This document shows positions 14,222 to 22,128 of a DNA stretch of 64,000 nt, one piece after another. The notes under the pieces are model-generated. The model searched no databases. It was not told where the DNA came from and saw nothing but the letters and a program-made list of their open reading frames with translations. Position numbers and translations under genes: made by a program. Every line of letters begins with the position of its first letter. Position 1 is the stretch's first letter. Source of the stretch: BQWY01 sp046351095 (GTDB lineage Bacteria > Nitrospirota > Nitrospiria > Nitrospirales > Nitrospiraceae); NCBI GenBank assembly GCA_046351095.1, contig JAXLZC010000001.1:2976001-3040000 (forward strand), read 5' to 3'.

Positions 14222-15865
14222 ATGTCCTTGTTTGACGATCTGAAGTGGGCGCTGCGGCGGTGGTTCTGGAACCGTATTGCGGCGAAAAAATATTCCAAGA
14301 CGGTTCCCCGGCCGGTGGATCGTGTCGGTGCGACGCAGGTGGGATTACGCGCGACGCCAGCACGGGAGATCGGACTGTATCGAGCGCTGTCGCTGCGCAC
14401 GGTTGCTGTGGCCGATCGTGTTCCTGCCGATGAAGCGCAGGGCTCGAATGAACGCATGATGAGCCTGCTCGCCGGGCTCGCTCGAACTCGGTTGTCGCCG
14501 ATGCAGGCTGGACGTCCCTCGATACCAGCCGATGGTGCAGAGGCGCTGACGGCCGCCTATGCTCCCGCGCATCGCCGCGCGGTGACTCGACGCGCCGAGA
14601 CGGCCGGGCGACATCCGAAAACATTGCTGCGGCCTCCGGTGCTTCCGTCCGAACTCACGCCGCCGCCCGATTTAGCGACGCTTGCGGTGCAAGGACCTTA
14701 CGCGGGCTACTTGGAACGTGATCCCACACACGAGGGACGGTATCGATGGGACCTGTCGGCGCTTATGCATTACGCTTGGGATCCGGCCCTCCATCCGCCC
14801 TGTGCGATCGTGACGTTCGAGGTGACGCCAACCACGGGAAAATTGGTGGTGATCGGTATCGCGCATGGCGACGCCACGGTGACGCCGGCGGATTCGTCGT
14901 GGCCGCGCGCGGTCCGCATCGCGCTCTGCGCCGCGACCGTGCATACGGCGTTGGTGCGACACTGGACCTGGGTGCATATGGTCGGTGGGGAGTATCTGGC
15001 TCTGGCCGTTCGAAACCATTTGCCTGCGGACCATCCCCTGTGCCGATTCTTGTGGCCGCACGTCGTCGGCACTCACGCAAGCAATCGCCTGGCGGCGCTC
15101 GGCCAATTGGTTCCGGGTGGCGATTTCGAAGCGCTGTATGGATTGCCGAGCGACGAGGTCTGCCGAGTGGTGGATGATGGAGTGAAGACCTTCGATCTTG
15201 TCGCATTCGACCCGATGGCGGATGCCGCGCGGCGCGGCGTCGCCTCGGCGCCGTTCGCGATGCCGACGTTAAAAAACTGTGCGAGTCTCTACGATCTGTT
15301 CCACAGACATGCCACGCGTTACCTCGCCGCCTGTTACGCGGGCGATGCGGGGCCGGCCGCCGATGCGCCGGTGTCGAATTGGTACGGCGCGCTGCTGGAC
15401 TTATTCAACGTGAAGTCGCACCATAGGCCGTCGCTGACTCGTCCGGTCCTCGCGACGCTCCTCGCGCGACTGCTCTACATGGTGACCGTGTACCACGAGC
15501 AGGTCGGGTCGCAGCTCTGGAACTACCAACTCTGGTCCCACGTCCATCCCATCCGTGTGTATCGGGATGGGCGCCGAATGCCGGAGGATATCTATCAGCG
15601 TCTGGTGAATGCGAATTTCATTTTAAATGTCGAACGCGCGCCGCTCATCCAGGATTTTTCGCGCCTCGCCGAAGGTGTGACTCCGGCAGAGGTGCGCCCG
15701 ACGTTACGGAATGCCTTCGCGGCGTTTCGCGAAGATCTCGAACGGGTGCAGGCCGAGATGGAGCGTATGGCCGCGACGCCGGCTGGGATGCGGGATCGTC
15801 TGCCGCAACCCTGGGCGCCGTGGAAGATCTATCCGTCCGATCTGAAAGCCAACATCAATGCCTGA
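14222..15865 (+). CDS. Lipoxygenase-like protein
   Basis: 547 aa from ATG 14222 (TGAGG 7 nt upstream; a GTG at 14210 is an alternative). The block from residue 241, HTALVRHWTWVH followed by LALAVRNHLPADHPLCRFLWPH, matches the lipoxygenase core in which His-Trp-x-x-x-His provides two metal ligands (here H247 and H252) followed by NRHLxxxHPxxxLLxPH. A second His-rich helix lies near H425 (YHEQVGSQLW), where lipoxygenases have HxxxN; here the fourth position after the His is Gly429. The C-terminus is INA, not the free Ile of classical enzymes. Either a divergent lipoxygenase or a relative with altered metal chemistry. It begins 25 nt after the alpha-dioxygenase-like gene and overlaps the kinase by 8 nt, so all three are probably one transcript. 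Confidence 0.68.
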   Translation: MSLFDDLKWALRRWFWNRIAAKKYSKTVPRPVDRVGATQVGLRATPAREIGLYRALSLRTVAVADRVPADEAQGSNERMMSLLAGLARTRLSPMQAGRPSIPADGAEALTAAYAPAHRRAVTRRAETAGRHPKTLLRPPVLPSELTPPPDLATLAVQGPYAGYLERDPTHEGRYRWDLSALMHYAWDPALHPPCAIVTFEVTPTTGKLVVIGIAHGDATVTPADSSWPRAVRIALCAATVHTALVRHWTWVHMVGGEYLALAVRNHLPADHPLCRFLWPHVVGTHASNRLAALGQLVPGGDFEALYGLPSDEVCRVVDDGVKTFDLVAFDPMADAARRGVASAPFAMPTLKNCASLYDLFHRHATRYLAACYAGDAGPAADAPVSNWYGALLDLFNVKSHHRPSLTRPVLATLLARLLYMVTVYHEQVGSQLWNYQLWSHVHPIRVYRDGRRMPEDIYQRLVNANFILNVERAPLIQDFSRLAEGVTPAEVRPTLRNAFAAFREDLERVQAEMERMAATPAGMRDRLPQPWAPWKIYPSDLKANINA

Positions 15866-18632
15866 GCAGGCCGAACAGGCGCATTGTTCCGATCCGTTGT
15901 CCGCGTCGAGTGACGAGGCGGACGCGCTCCTCGATCGTTCGCACACCATTCTCGAACGTCCTCGGATGCTGTTTCGCCCGTACGGCGTCGACGGACGCGG
16001 ACAGAAAATCGCCGATGTCAGCGGTACGCTCGTTGTGTCGAGCCTTCAACAGCTGGAAAGCTGCCTGGCAAAACGTCTCGATCCGGACGACTGCGAGGCC
16101 GTTGTCGTCCAGCTGTGCGAGCTGCTGAACGAGCGGATCGCCGACCCCGCCTATCATGTCACCCCTGCGTTTTTGCGGAAGGAATGGAACAGCTATTCCT
16201 ACGAATTTTTGTCCTACCTGCGGGAATTCTGCCGTCAGTTGTCGGGCGACGACCGGTTTCATTTCAACACCGGACTGAACAAAGTCATTTCCCCGGTGTT
16301 TCAGATCCTCGCTCGGGCGTTTAGTTTGTCGCAGTTTGCGCGATTGGCGGTGTATTGGTCGCAGCGCTATACGCATGGCACGGTCGAGTGCAGCGTATCC
16401 GATGTGACGGACCGGTCCATGCGCTTTCGGCTGGCGTTCACCGAGCGTGCGTTGGCGCAGTTCGGTCCCTATCGAAAAGCCTGCGTCTATCAGGTCTGCG
16501 AATCGACGCGAGGGCGAATGGTGGCGGCGCCGACGTTGGTGCACGGCAGTACGCCTGCGGTGGTGACCGATGTGCAATGCGTGGTCAAAGGCGATCCTTG
16601 TTGCGAGTGGGACGTCCGGTGGAAGCCGGAACCGAGTCGACACCAAGGCGCCCTCTGGGCGATAGTGCCGGTCATTGCGGCCTGCACATATCTGACGCAG
16701 GTGTATCCGGATGTGTCGCTCTGGGAAGCCGCGTTGGTTGCGTTGGTGCCCATGCTCGTCGGCAGCCTGATTATGGAATGGCGCAGCCGCGCGCTCTGTA
16801 CCCGGCAACAAGAGTTGATCGGCGAGCAGATGCGCTTCGTGGATATTCGCTACGAAGAGTTACGCGATGCCTATGTGGAGCAGGAACAGACGCGTGTCGA
16901 GTTGCGGCGCAAGGTGCATCAGCTGACGGTCTTGAACCGAGCGGGGATCGCGTTTAACGCGGCGTTCGATCGTGAAACGTTAATCGACACGGCGCTCCGA
17001 ACCCTCATTGCCGACTTGGGCTATGGCCGCGCGATGATCCAGTTTTACGATCCCGTGCGGGAGGTGCTGACGGGTGGGCGTACCTACGGCGTTCCGGACG
17101 AAATTGCGCGGTTTGTGCGGGAGCGGGAGTTTTCGGTGGCCGATCCCATCGGCTTCCCCAATGTGGAACTGCGGGCGGGCAAGCCGGTCTTGATCGACGA
17201 CATCTCCTCGATTTGGCATCGGCTGCATCCCAGCAACAAACGGCTCGTCGAGTTGTCGGGGGCGAAGGCGCTCATTTGGATTCCGCTGATGGCGAACGGG
17301 CGAGTACTCGGCACGTTGACCGTCGATCGGCCGGTGCCGCTGTCCGTTTCTCCGGAAGACGTCGATGTGATGGTCACGATCGGGAATCAGCTGGCCACGG
17401 CGCTCGATAAAACGACGGCGTATCAACAGATCGAGCAGATCAACAACACGCTGGAAGCCAAGGTGCAGCAACGCACGGCTGACCTTGAGCGTGCCGATCG
17501 CGTGCGAGCGCAGTTTTTGTCCCACGTCTCGCACGAGTTGCGAACGCCGCTGACGTCGATCAAAGGGTTCGTCGAGAATTTACTCGACGGCGTCACCGGC
17601 CCGACCACCGTCAAGCAGGGGGGCTACCTCGGGCGAATTTCCGACAATGTGAATCGGCTGATTCGTATGATCAACGATCTGCTGGATCGTACGCGGATCG
17701 AAGCCGGGCAGTTGGCGCTGACGCCGGCTGAATTGGACATCGAACATTGTCTGTCTGAAGTCGTGGAGCAGTTGCGCCCATTGGCCGACGAAAAACATGT
17801 CGTGCTGAAGACCGCGTTTCCCGCGCTGCCGTTGGTCGTGTGGGGCGACCGTGATCGGCTCGTGCAGGTGTTCACCAATTTGGTGCACAACGCGATCAAG
17901 TTTACACCGTCCGCCGGCACCGTCGGTGTGTATGTGTCCGAGCAGCCTGCCGGTCGCGTTCGGATCGCCGTCTGCGATACCGGCGTGGGGATGGCGCCGG
18001 ACGTCTTGGATAAAATCTTCGATCCGTTTTTTCGCACCGCGCAGTCGCAGCGCTCCGGCTCGAAAGGTCTCGGATTGGGCTTGGCGATCGTGAAAACATT
18101 AGTGGGGTTGCATAATGGAGATATTGCCGTCCGAAGTGAGGTAGGGCAGGGGACGGAATTCATCGTCGACTTGCCGGTGTACGTGACGTTGTCGCCGACG
18201 GTGTCCGCCGACGCCGACGGCCGGTCGATCTTGGTGGTCGACGACGATCCCGACATTCGGCAACTGTTGGTGGATCGGTTGACGGCGCACGGGTACGACG
18301 TGCAGGTCGCCGGCACCGGCGCCGAGGCGTTGGACGCCATCGGCACCCAGCGGTTCGCCGGTGTGTTGCTCGATATCGGGTTGCCGGTGGTGGACGGCTT
18401 GGAGGTGTTACGCCAGGTTCGGCGCAACAATCAGCACCTACCGATCGTGATCGCCACCGCCGCCGAGTCGAAAGATCTCGCGGTGCGTTCGATCGGGCTT
18501 GGTGCGCAAGCCTATCTGTTAAAACCGTTTTCGCCACGCGAATTGGACGCCGTCGTGTCCGACTGGTTCGGTCGGTCTCACGCCGCTCGCTCGGTGGATG
18601 AGCCGGTTCCCCACGCGCCGCGTCCCGTGTGA
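15858..18632 (+). CDS. Hybrid histidine kinase with V4R-like sensor, GAF and receiver domains
   Basis: 924 aa. Residues about 85-255 resemble a V4R/haem-NO-binding-type small-molecule sensor, ending in a Cys-rich CVVKGDPCCEWDVRW. Two hydrophobic segments follow (about 266-286 and 292-312), then a coiled coil (315-365), a GAF domain (370-520), a HisKA domain with phospho-acceptor H559 (FLSHVSHELRTPL), an HATPase domain (NLVHNAIKF, DTGVGM, GLGLGLAIV) and a C-terminal receiver with D839 (LLDIGLP). No DNA-binding output domain and no separate response regulator is adjacent. The ATG overlaps the lipoxygenase-like gene by 8 nt, so its production is tied to the two oxygenases; sensing of a lipid hydroperoxide, a haem ligand or redox state is a reasonable guess. 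Confidence 0.87.
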   Translation: MPEQAEQAHCSDPLSASSDEADALLDRSHTILERPRMLFRPYGVDGRGQKIADVSGTLVVSSLQQLESCLAKRLDPDDCEAVVVQLCELLNERIADPAYHVTPAFLRKEWNSYSYEFLSYLREFCRQLSGDDRFHFNTGLNKVISPVFQILARAFSLSQFARLAVYWSQRYTHGTVECSVSDVTDRSMRFRLAFTERALAQFGPYRKACVYQVCESTRGRMVAAPTLVHGSTPAVVTDVQCVVKGDPCCEWDVRWKPEPSRHQGALWAIVPVIAACTYLTQVYPDVSLWEAALVALVPMLVGSLIMEWRSRALCTRQQELIGEQMRFVDIRYEELRDAYVEQEQTRVELRRKVHQLTVLNRAGIAFNAAFDRETLIDTALRTLIADLGYGRAMIQFYDPVREVLTGGRTYGVPDEIARFVREREFSVADPIGFPNVELRAGKPVLIDDISSIWHRLHPSNKRLVELSGAKALIWIPLMANGRVLGTLTVDRPVPLSVSPEDVDVMVTIGNQLATALDKTTAYQQIEQINNTLEAKVQQRTADLERADRVRAQFLSHVSHELRTPLTSIKGFVENLLDGVTGPTTVKQGGYLGRISDNVNRLIRMINDLLDRTRIEAGQLALTPAELDIEHCLSEVVEQLRPLADEKHVVLKTAFPALPLVVWGDRDRLVQVFTNLVHNAIKFTPSAGTVGVYVSEQPAGRVRIAVCDTGVGMAPDVLDKIFDPFFRTAQSQRSGSKGLGLGLAIVKTLVGLHNGDIAVRSEVGQGTEFIVDLPVYVTLSPTVSADADGRSILVVDDDPDIRQLLVDRLTAHGYDVQVAGTGAEALDAIGTQRFAGVLLDIGLPVVDGLEVLRQVRRNNQHLPIVIATAAESKDLAVRSIGLGAQAYLLKPFSPRELDAVVSDWFGRSHAARSVDEPVPHAPRPV

Positions 18633-18688
18633 CGCGCCCACGTCTGCCGAATTTTTGCACAAGTCTTCGTCGAAGCGATTCCTTAGGG

Positions 18689-18694
18689 TATACT
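18689..18694 (+). promoter_or_regulatory. -10 box of amgK-murU
   Basis: TATACT, 8 nt before the ATG at 18703, without a Shine-Dalgarno. The -35 region is weak (TTCGTC at 17 bp). Suggests a leaderless message. Confidence 0.45.
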
Positions 18695-18702
18695 CCCGCG
18701 TT

Positions 18703-19800
18703 ATGACGACGACCAATCCCTCAGCACCCAAGAGTCCGCTCGCGCCACCCGATCCGCAGCGTATCGCCGAGACCATTCGCGCCCATGTCCCGGGCGCTTC
18801 GGCGGTGGCGTCCATTGCGCCCTTGCCGGGCGATGCGTCGAACCGGCGCTATTTTCGTATTCATCTGAGCGGTCCCGCTCCTGCGTCGTTGATGCTGATG
18901 CAACTGGCGGAGCCGGAAGCGTTCAAAGCATCCGAAGAGGCCGTCAGCGGCGCCGCCGTGCAGATCACCGAGTTGCCGTTCACGAACGTCTTGTCGCACT
19001 TGGCGTCGCACAAGCTGCCGGTCCCGGCGCTCCGGTATTACGACCGCACCGCTGGCCTCTTGTATCTCGAAGATTTCGGCGACCTCACGTTGATGGAAGC
19101 CTGTCAGCAGCAACCTGCGCGAACGGCGGCTTTGTACAAGCAGGCGATCGACCACATGGTGACGCTGCAAACGGCGGCCACGACGCCGGCTAACCGCGGG
19201 TGTATCGCGTTTCATCGGCAGTTCGACGTGCCGTTGCTTGTGTGGGAATTCGATCACTTTGTGGAGTACGGCGTGGCGGCACGCCGGCCGCAGGCGATGA
19301 AGCCGGAGGATCTGGAGCCGGTGCAACGAGTGTTTCGGATGATCGCCGAGTTGATGGCGGCGCAACCGCACGTCTTCGTCCATCGCGACTATCACTCGCG
19401 CAATGTGATGGTGGACGGCAACCGAATGGGCATCATCGATTTTCAGGATGCGCTGATGGGGCCGGCGGCCTACGACCTTGCGTCGTTGTTGCGCGATGCC
19501 TACATCGGTCTCGACGAATCGCTGGTCGACGAGTTGATCGCCTACTATCTCGACGGTTTGTCGAAGCGGGGCGTACGGCTCGATGCGACGGCCTATCGCC
19601 GTGTGTTCGACTTCACGAGCTTGCAACGCAATCTGAAAGCGGCGGGTCGTTTCGTCTACATCGACCGTGTGAAGGGCAATCCCAAGTTCCTCGCCGATAT
19701 TCCTCGGGTGCTCGGCTACGTTCGCGGGAATTTGCGGAAGTACTCCGAGTTGGCGCCGCTGCAGAAGCACCTCGTTCCGTACGTTCCGGAATTGCAGTAA
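18703..19800 (+). CDS. amgK: AmgK-like N-acetylmuramate/N-acetylglucosamine anomeric kinase
   Basis: 365 aa aminoglycoside-phosphotransferase-fold kinase. It phosphorylates C1 of MurNAc or GlcNAc with ATP in the peptidoglycan-recycling route that bypasses de novo UDP-MurNAc synthesis. The kinase core motifs are present: LPGDASNRRYFR (nucleotide loop, a hallmark of AmgK-type proteins), VHRDYHSRNVMV (catalytic loop with Asp) and IIDFQDA (Mg-binding Asp). The partner nucleotidyltransferase gene murU is 49 nt downstream, the standard pairing. The ATG at 18703 is favoured by a TATACT box 8 nt upstream; an ORF extension upstream to 18598 overlaps the kinase gene and lacks family sequence. Confidence 0.85.
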   Translation: MTTTNPSAPKSPLAPPDPQRIAETIRAHVPGASAVASIAPLPGDASNRRYFRIHLSGPAPASLMLMQLAEPEAFKASEEAVSGAAVQITELPFTNVLSHLASHKLPVPALRYYDRTAGLLYLEDFGDLTLMEACQQQPARTAALYKQAIDHMVTLQTAATTPANRGCIAFHRQFDVPLLVWEFDHFVEYGVAARRPQAMKPEDLEPVQRVFRMIAELMAAQPHVFVHRDYHSRNVMVDGNRMGIIDFQDALMGPAAYDLASLLRDAYIGLDESLVDELIAYYLDGLSKRGVRLDATAYRRVFDFTSLQRNLKAAGRFVYIDRVKGNPKFLADIPRVLGYVRGNLRKYSELAPLQKHLVPYVPELQ

Positions 19801-19822
19801 CGCCGTCGGTGCCGCCGAGACC

Positions 19823-19842
19823 TGAGCACTCAGCACTCTGAG
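19823..19842. repeat. Short CACTCAGCACT repeat unit
   Basis: TGAGCACTCAGCACTCTGAG between amgK and murU, two CACTCAG-type units of the dispersed family, placed just before the murU start. Confidence 0.65.
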
Positions 19843-19849
19843 ACACACC

Positions 19850-20584
19850 ATGAAAGCCATGATTCTTGCGGCGGGACTCGGGACCCGTCTTCGCCCGCTG
19901 ACGAACACGACGCCGAAGCCGTTGTTATCCGTCGGCGGGACGCCGTTGATCGTCTGGAATCTTCTCTTGCTGCGCCGACACGGGCTGCGCGACGTCCTCA
20001 TCAATCTCCACTATCTCGGTGCGCAAATCGAACAAGCCCTGGGCGACGGCTCGCGGTACGGTATGCGGATCGCGTATTCGCACGAGCCGGTGATTTTGGG
20101 AACGGGCGGCGGGCTCAAACAGGCGGAGTCGTGGTTCGGCGGGGAGTCCGTCGTCGTCGTCAACGGCGATACGCTGGTGGAGATCGATCTCGGCGAGGTG
20201 TGTGCGCGGCATCGCGAGCGTCGAGCGACGGTGACGATGGTGCTGCGCGAAGATCCGGAGGCGGTCCGCTGGGGGCTCGTCGAGATGGATGCGCAGCAGC
20301 GTGTGCATCGCATCAATGGGAAAGGTTCGATCGGGACTGCCGCGCCGGTGCAACGGATGTTCGCCGGGCTGCACGTTTTCGAGCCGCGTGTTCTACAGCG
20401 GTTGCCGCCTGCCGGAACGGAGTCCAGCGTCATCGAGGCCTATACCGGTGCGTTGGCGGACGGCGAGTTGATCGTCGGGTACGATGTGCGCGGTTATTGG
20501 TCGGACGTCGGAACTCCCGAACGATATGCGCAGGCGGAGCGGGATGTTGCTGTGGGGCTGATTGCGCTCAGTGGGCGATCGTAG
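19850..20584 (+). CDS. murU: MurU-like MurNAc-1-phosphate uridylyltransferase
   Basis: 244 aa sugar-nucleotidyltransferase with a Rossmann-like fold. The N-terminal MKAMILAAGLGTRLRPLT is the nucleotide-binding signature (LAAGxGTRxxP) and TPKPLLSVGG follows with the catalytic Lys. NGDTLVEID carries the metal-binding Asp and GYWSDVGTPERY is the C-terminal family block. As the partner of the kinase upstream it should convert MurNAc-1-P and UTP to UDP-MurNAc. A glucose-1-phosphate or mannose-1-phosphate nucleotidyltransferase would look similar; the amgK linkage is the main argument. No clear Shine-Dalgarno; it may rely on upstream translation. Confidence 0.83.
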   Translation: MKAMILAAGLGTRLRPLTNTTPKPLLSVGGTPLIVWNLLLLRRHGLRDVLINLHYLGAQIEQALGDGSRYGMRIAYSHEPVILGTGGGLKQAESWFGGESVVVVNGDTLVEIDLGEVCARHRERRATVTMVLREDPEAVRWGLVEMDAQQRVHRINGKGSIGTAAPVQRMFAGLHVFEPRVLQRLPPAGTESSVIEAYTGALADGELIVGYDVRGYWSDVGTPERYAQAERDVAVGLIALSGRS

Positions 20585-20595
20585 ATGGAAGACAG

Positions 20596-20658
20596 GCAGT
20601 GCTGCGTCATGGGTGCTGAGGTTCGAGCACTCAGCACCTACCATTCAACACTCAAAAT
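20596..20658. repeat. Intergenic hairpin of CTCAGCACC units
   Basis: Between the convergent murU and NtrC-type genes. GGTGCTGAG (20612-20620) pairs with CTCAGCACC (20630-20638); it is followed by CCATTCAACACTCAAAAT, the second unit type of the family. The position between convergent genes suits a bidirectional terminator. Confidence 0.75.
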
Positions 20659-20700
20659 TACTTCCGCTGAGGAGTGCCGAACCCGGAGAACGAAGATCTC

Positions 20701-22128
20701 CTAAGCCGTCGTATTGTCCTGGGCGTTGCCGACGTCCAGATTTTTTTGCCGGATGAGTCGCGCCAGGTACGTCCGCTGTAAGTGCAGATGTTCGGCTGCC
20801 TTCGTTTGATTCCCGCCCGCCGCCTTCAACGCACTAAAAATCAACATCCGACTGTGTTCTTCCATCGCCTGGTGGTATGGACGCGATCCGGTCGGGGGTG
20901 GACCATCCGCGGCTGCACCAGCGCCGGCACAGGGATCCTGCACCAGTAGTCCGAGTGCGTCGGGATCGATCTCGTCGGTTGCGCTCAGGACGACGGCGCG
21001 CGCAATCGCATTGTCCAACTCTCGAATATTGCCCGGCCAGTGGTAGCGGCGCATGATGTCTGCCGCCGCTTGGCCCAGGCGCATACCGGGGCGTTTCGCT
21101 TCGAGGCCATGGCGGCGCAAAAAATGATCCGCCAGCAATGGAATATCGTCGGGGCGCTCCCGCAGCGGCGGCAGCGTGAAGTTGATGACGTTCAGCCGGA
21201 AGTAGAGATCTTCGCGGAACTGACCGGCCTTCACGGCTTGGCGCAGGTCTTTGTTCGTCGCGGCGATCACACGAATGTTCACGGCGACGTTTTTGGTCCC
21301 GCCCACACGCTGAAATTCCCGATCTTGCAGCACACGCAGCAACTTCGCTTGCAACGGCAGCGGCATGTCGCCGATTTCGTCCAGAAAGACGGTGCCGCCG
21401 TCGGCCATCTCGATCTTGCCCTTATGCAAACGGTCCGCGCCGGTGAACGCGCCGCGTTCGTGGCCGAACAGTTCGTTTTCCAGCAGGGTCTCGGTCAAGG
21501 CGACGCAGTTGATGACGACCATCGGCATGGCGTGCCGTGGACTCCATTGGTGGATGGAGCGGGCGAACAATTCTTTGCCGGTGCCGCTTTCGCCCAACAA
21601 TAGGATGCTGGCGTCGGAGTTGGCCGCGCGTTTGGCGCCTTCAATGATGGTGGTGAGTTTCGGGCTGCTGCCGACGATCCGCGCGTAGCGGCTGTCCACG
21701 TCGGCGCGGAGTACGGCGACTTGGCGGCGGAGCGATTCGCGCTCCAGCGCTTTTTGAATCACGATCGTGAGATGGTCCTTGTCGAGCGGCTTGGTGAGAA
21801 AGTCGTAGGCGCCGAGTTTGATCGCATCGACCGCGAGCGAGATCGTCCCATGTGCGGTCATCACGATCACGGGTGGCTCCAAATCGCCCGGCGCAACGCG
21901 CCCCTCCGGACCCTTGGACTGGCCCAGGCGGCGCAATACTTCAGTGCCCGTCAGGTGCGGCAGCTCCACGTCGAGCAAGACGACATTCGGGGCTTCCTGC
22001 TCGATCAATTCCAGCGCGCGGCGGCCGTCCCGTGCCACCACGACCTGGTAGCCGTTCGCCTCCAGGCGGTCCTGGAGCATCATTGCAATGTCCGGATCGT
22101 CGTCGACGACCAGGATCTTGGACTTCAC
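20701..22128 (-). CDS. NtrC-family sigma54-dependent response regulator
   Basis: 475 aa. An N-terminal receiver (1-120, phosphorylatable D53 in LLDVELP), an AAA+ sigma54-interaction domain (about 150-385) with Walker A GESGTGKE, the GAFTGAD loop that contacts sigma54, and Walker B DEIGDM, and a C-terminal Fis-type helix-turn-helix (about 430-465, GGNQTKAAEHLHLQRTYLARLI, in part: NQTKAAEHLHLQRTYL). It activates RpoN-dependent promoters after phosphorylation. Its ATG overlaps the stop of the DUF1015 gene by 4 nt, so both are probably one operon with the polyprenyl synthase upstream. No cognate kinase is adjacent. Confidence 0.92.
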   Translation of the reverse strand: MKSKILVVDDDPDIAMMLQDRLEANGYQVVVARDGRRALELIEQEAPNVVLLDVELPHLTGTEVLRRLGQSKGPEGRVAPGDLEPPVIVMTAHGTISLAVDAIKLGAYDFLTKPLDKDHLTIVIQKALERESLRRQVAVLRADVDSRYARIVGSSPKLTTIIEGAKRAANSDASILLLGESGTGKELFARSIHQWSPRHAMPMVVINCVALTETLLENELFGHERGAFTGADRLHKGKIEMADGGTVFLDEIGDMPLPLQAKLLRVLQDREFQRVGGTKNVAVNIRVIAATNKDLRQAVKAGQFREDLYFRLNVINFTLPPLRERPDDIPLLADHFLRRHGLEAKRPGMRLGQAAADIMRRYHWPGNIRELDNAIARAVVLSATDEIDPDALGLLVQDPCAGAGAAADGPPPTGSRPYHQAMEEHSRMLIFSALKAAGGNQTKAAEHLHLQRTYLARLIRQKNLDVGNAQDNTTA

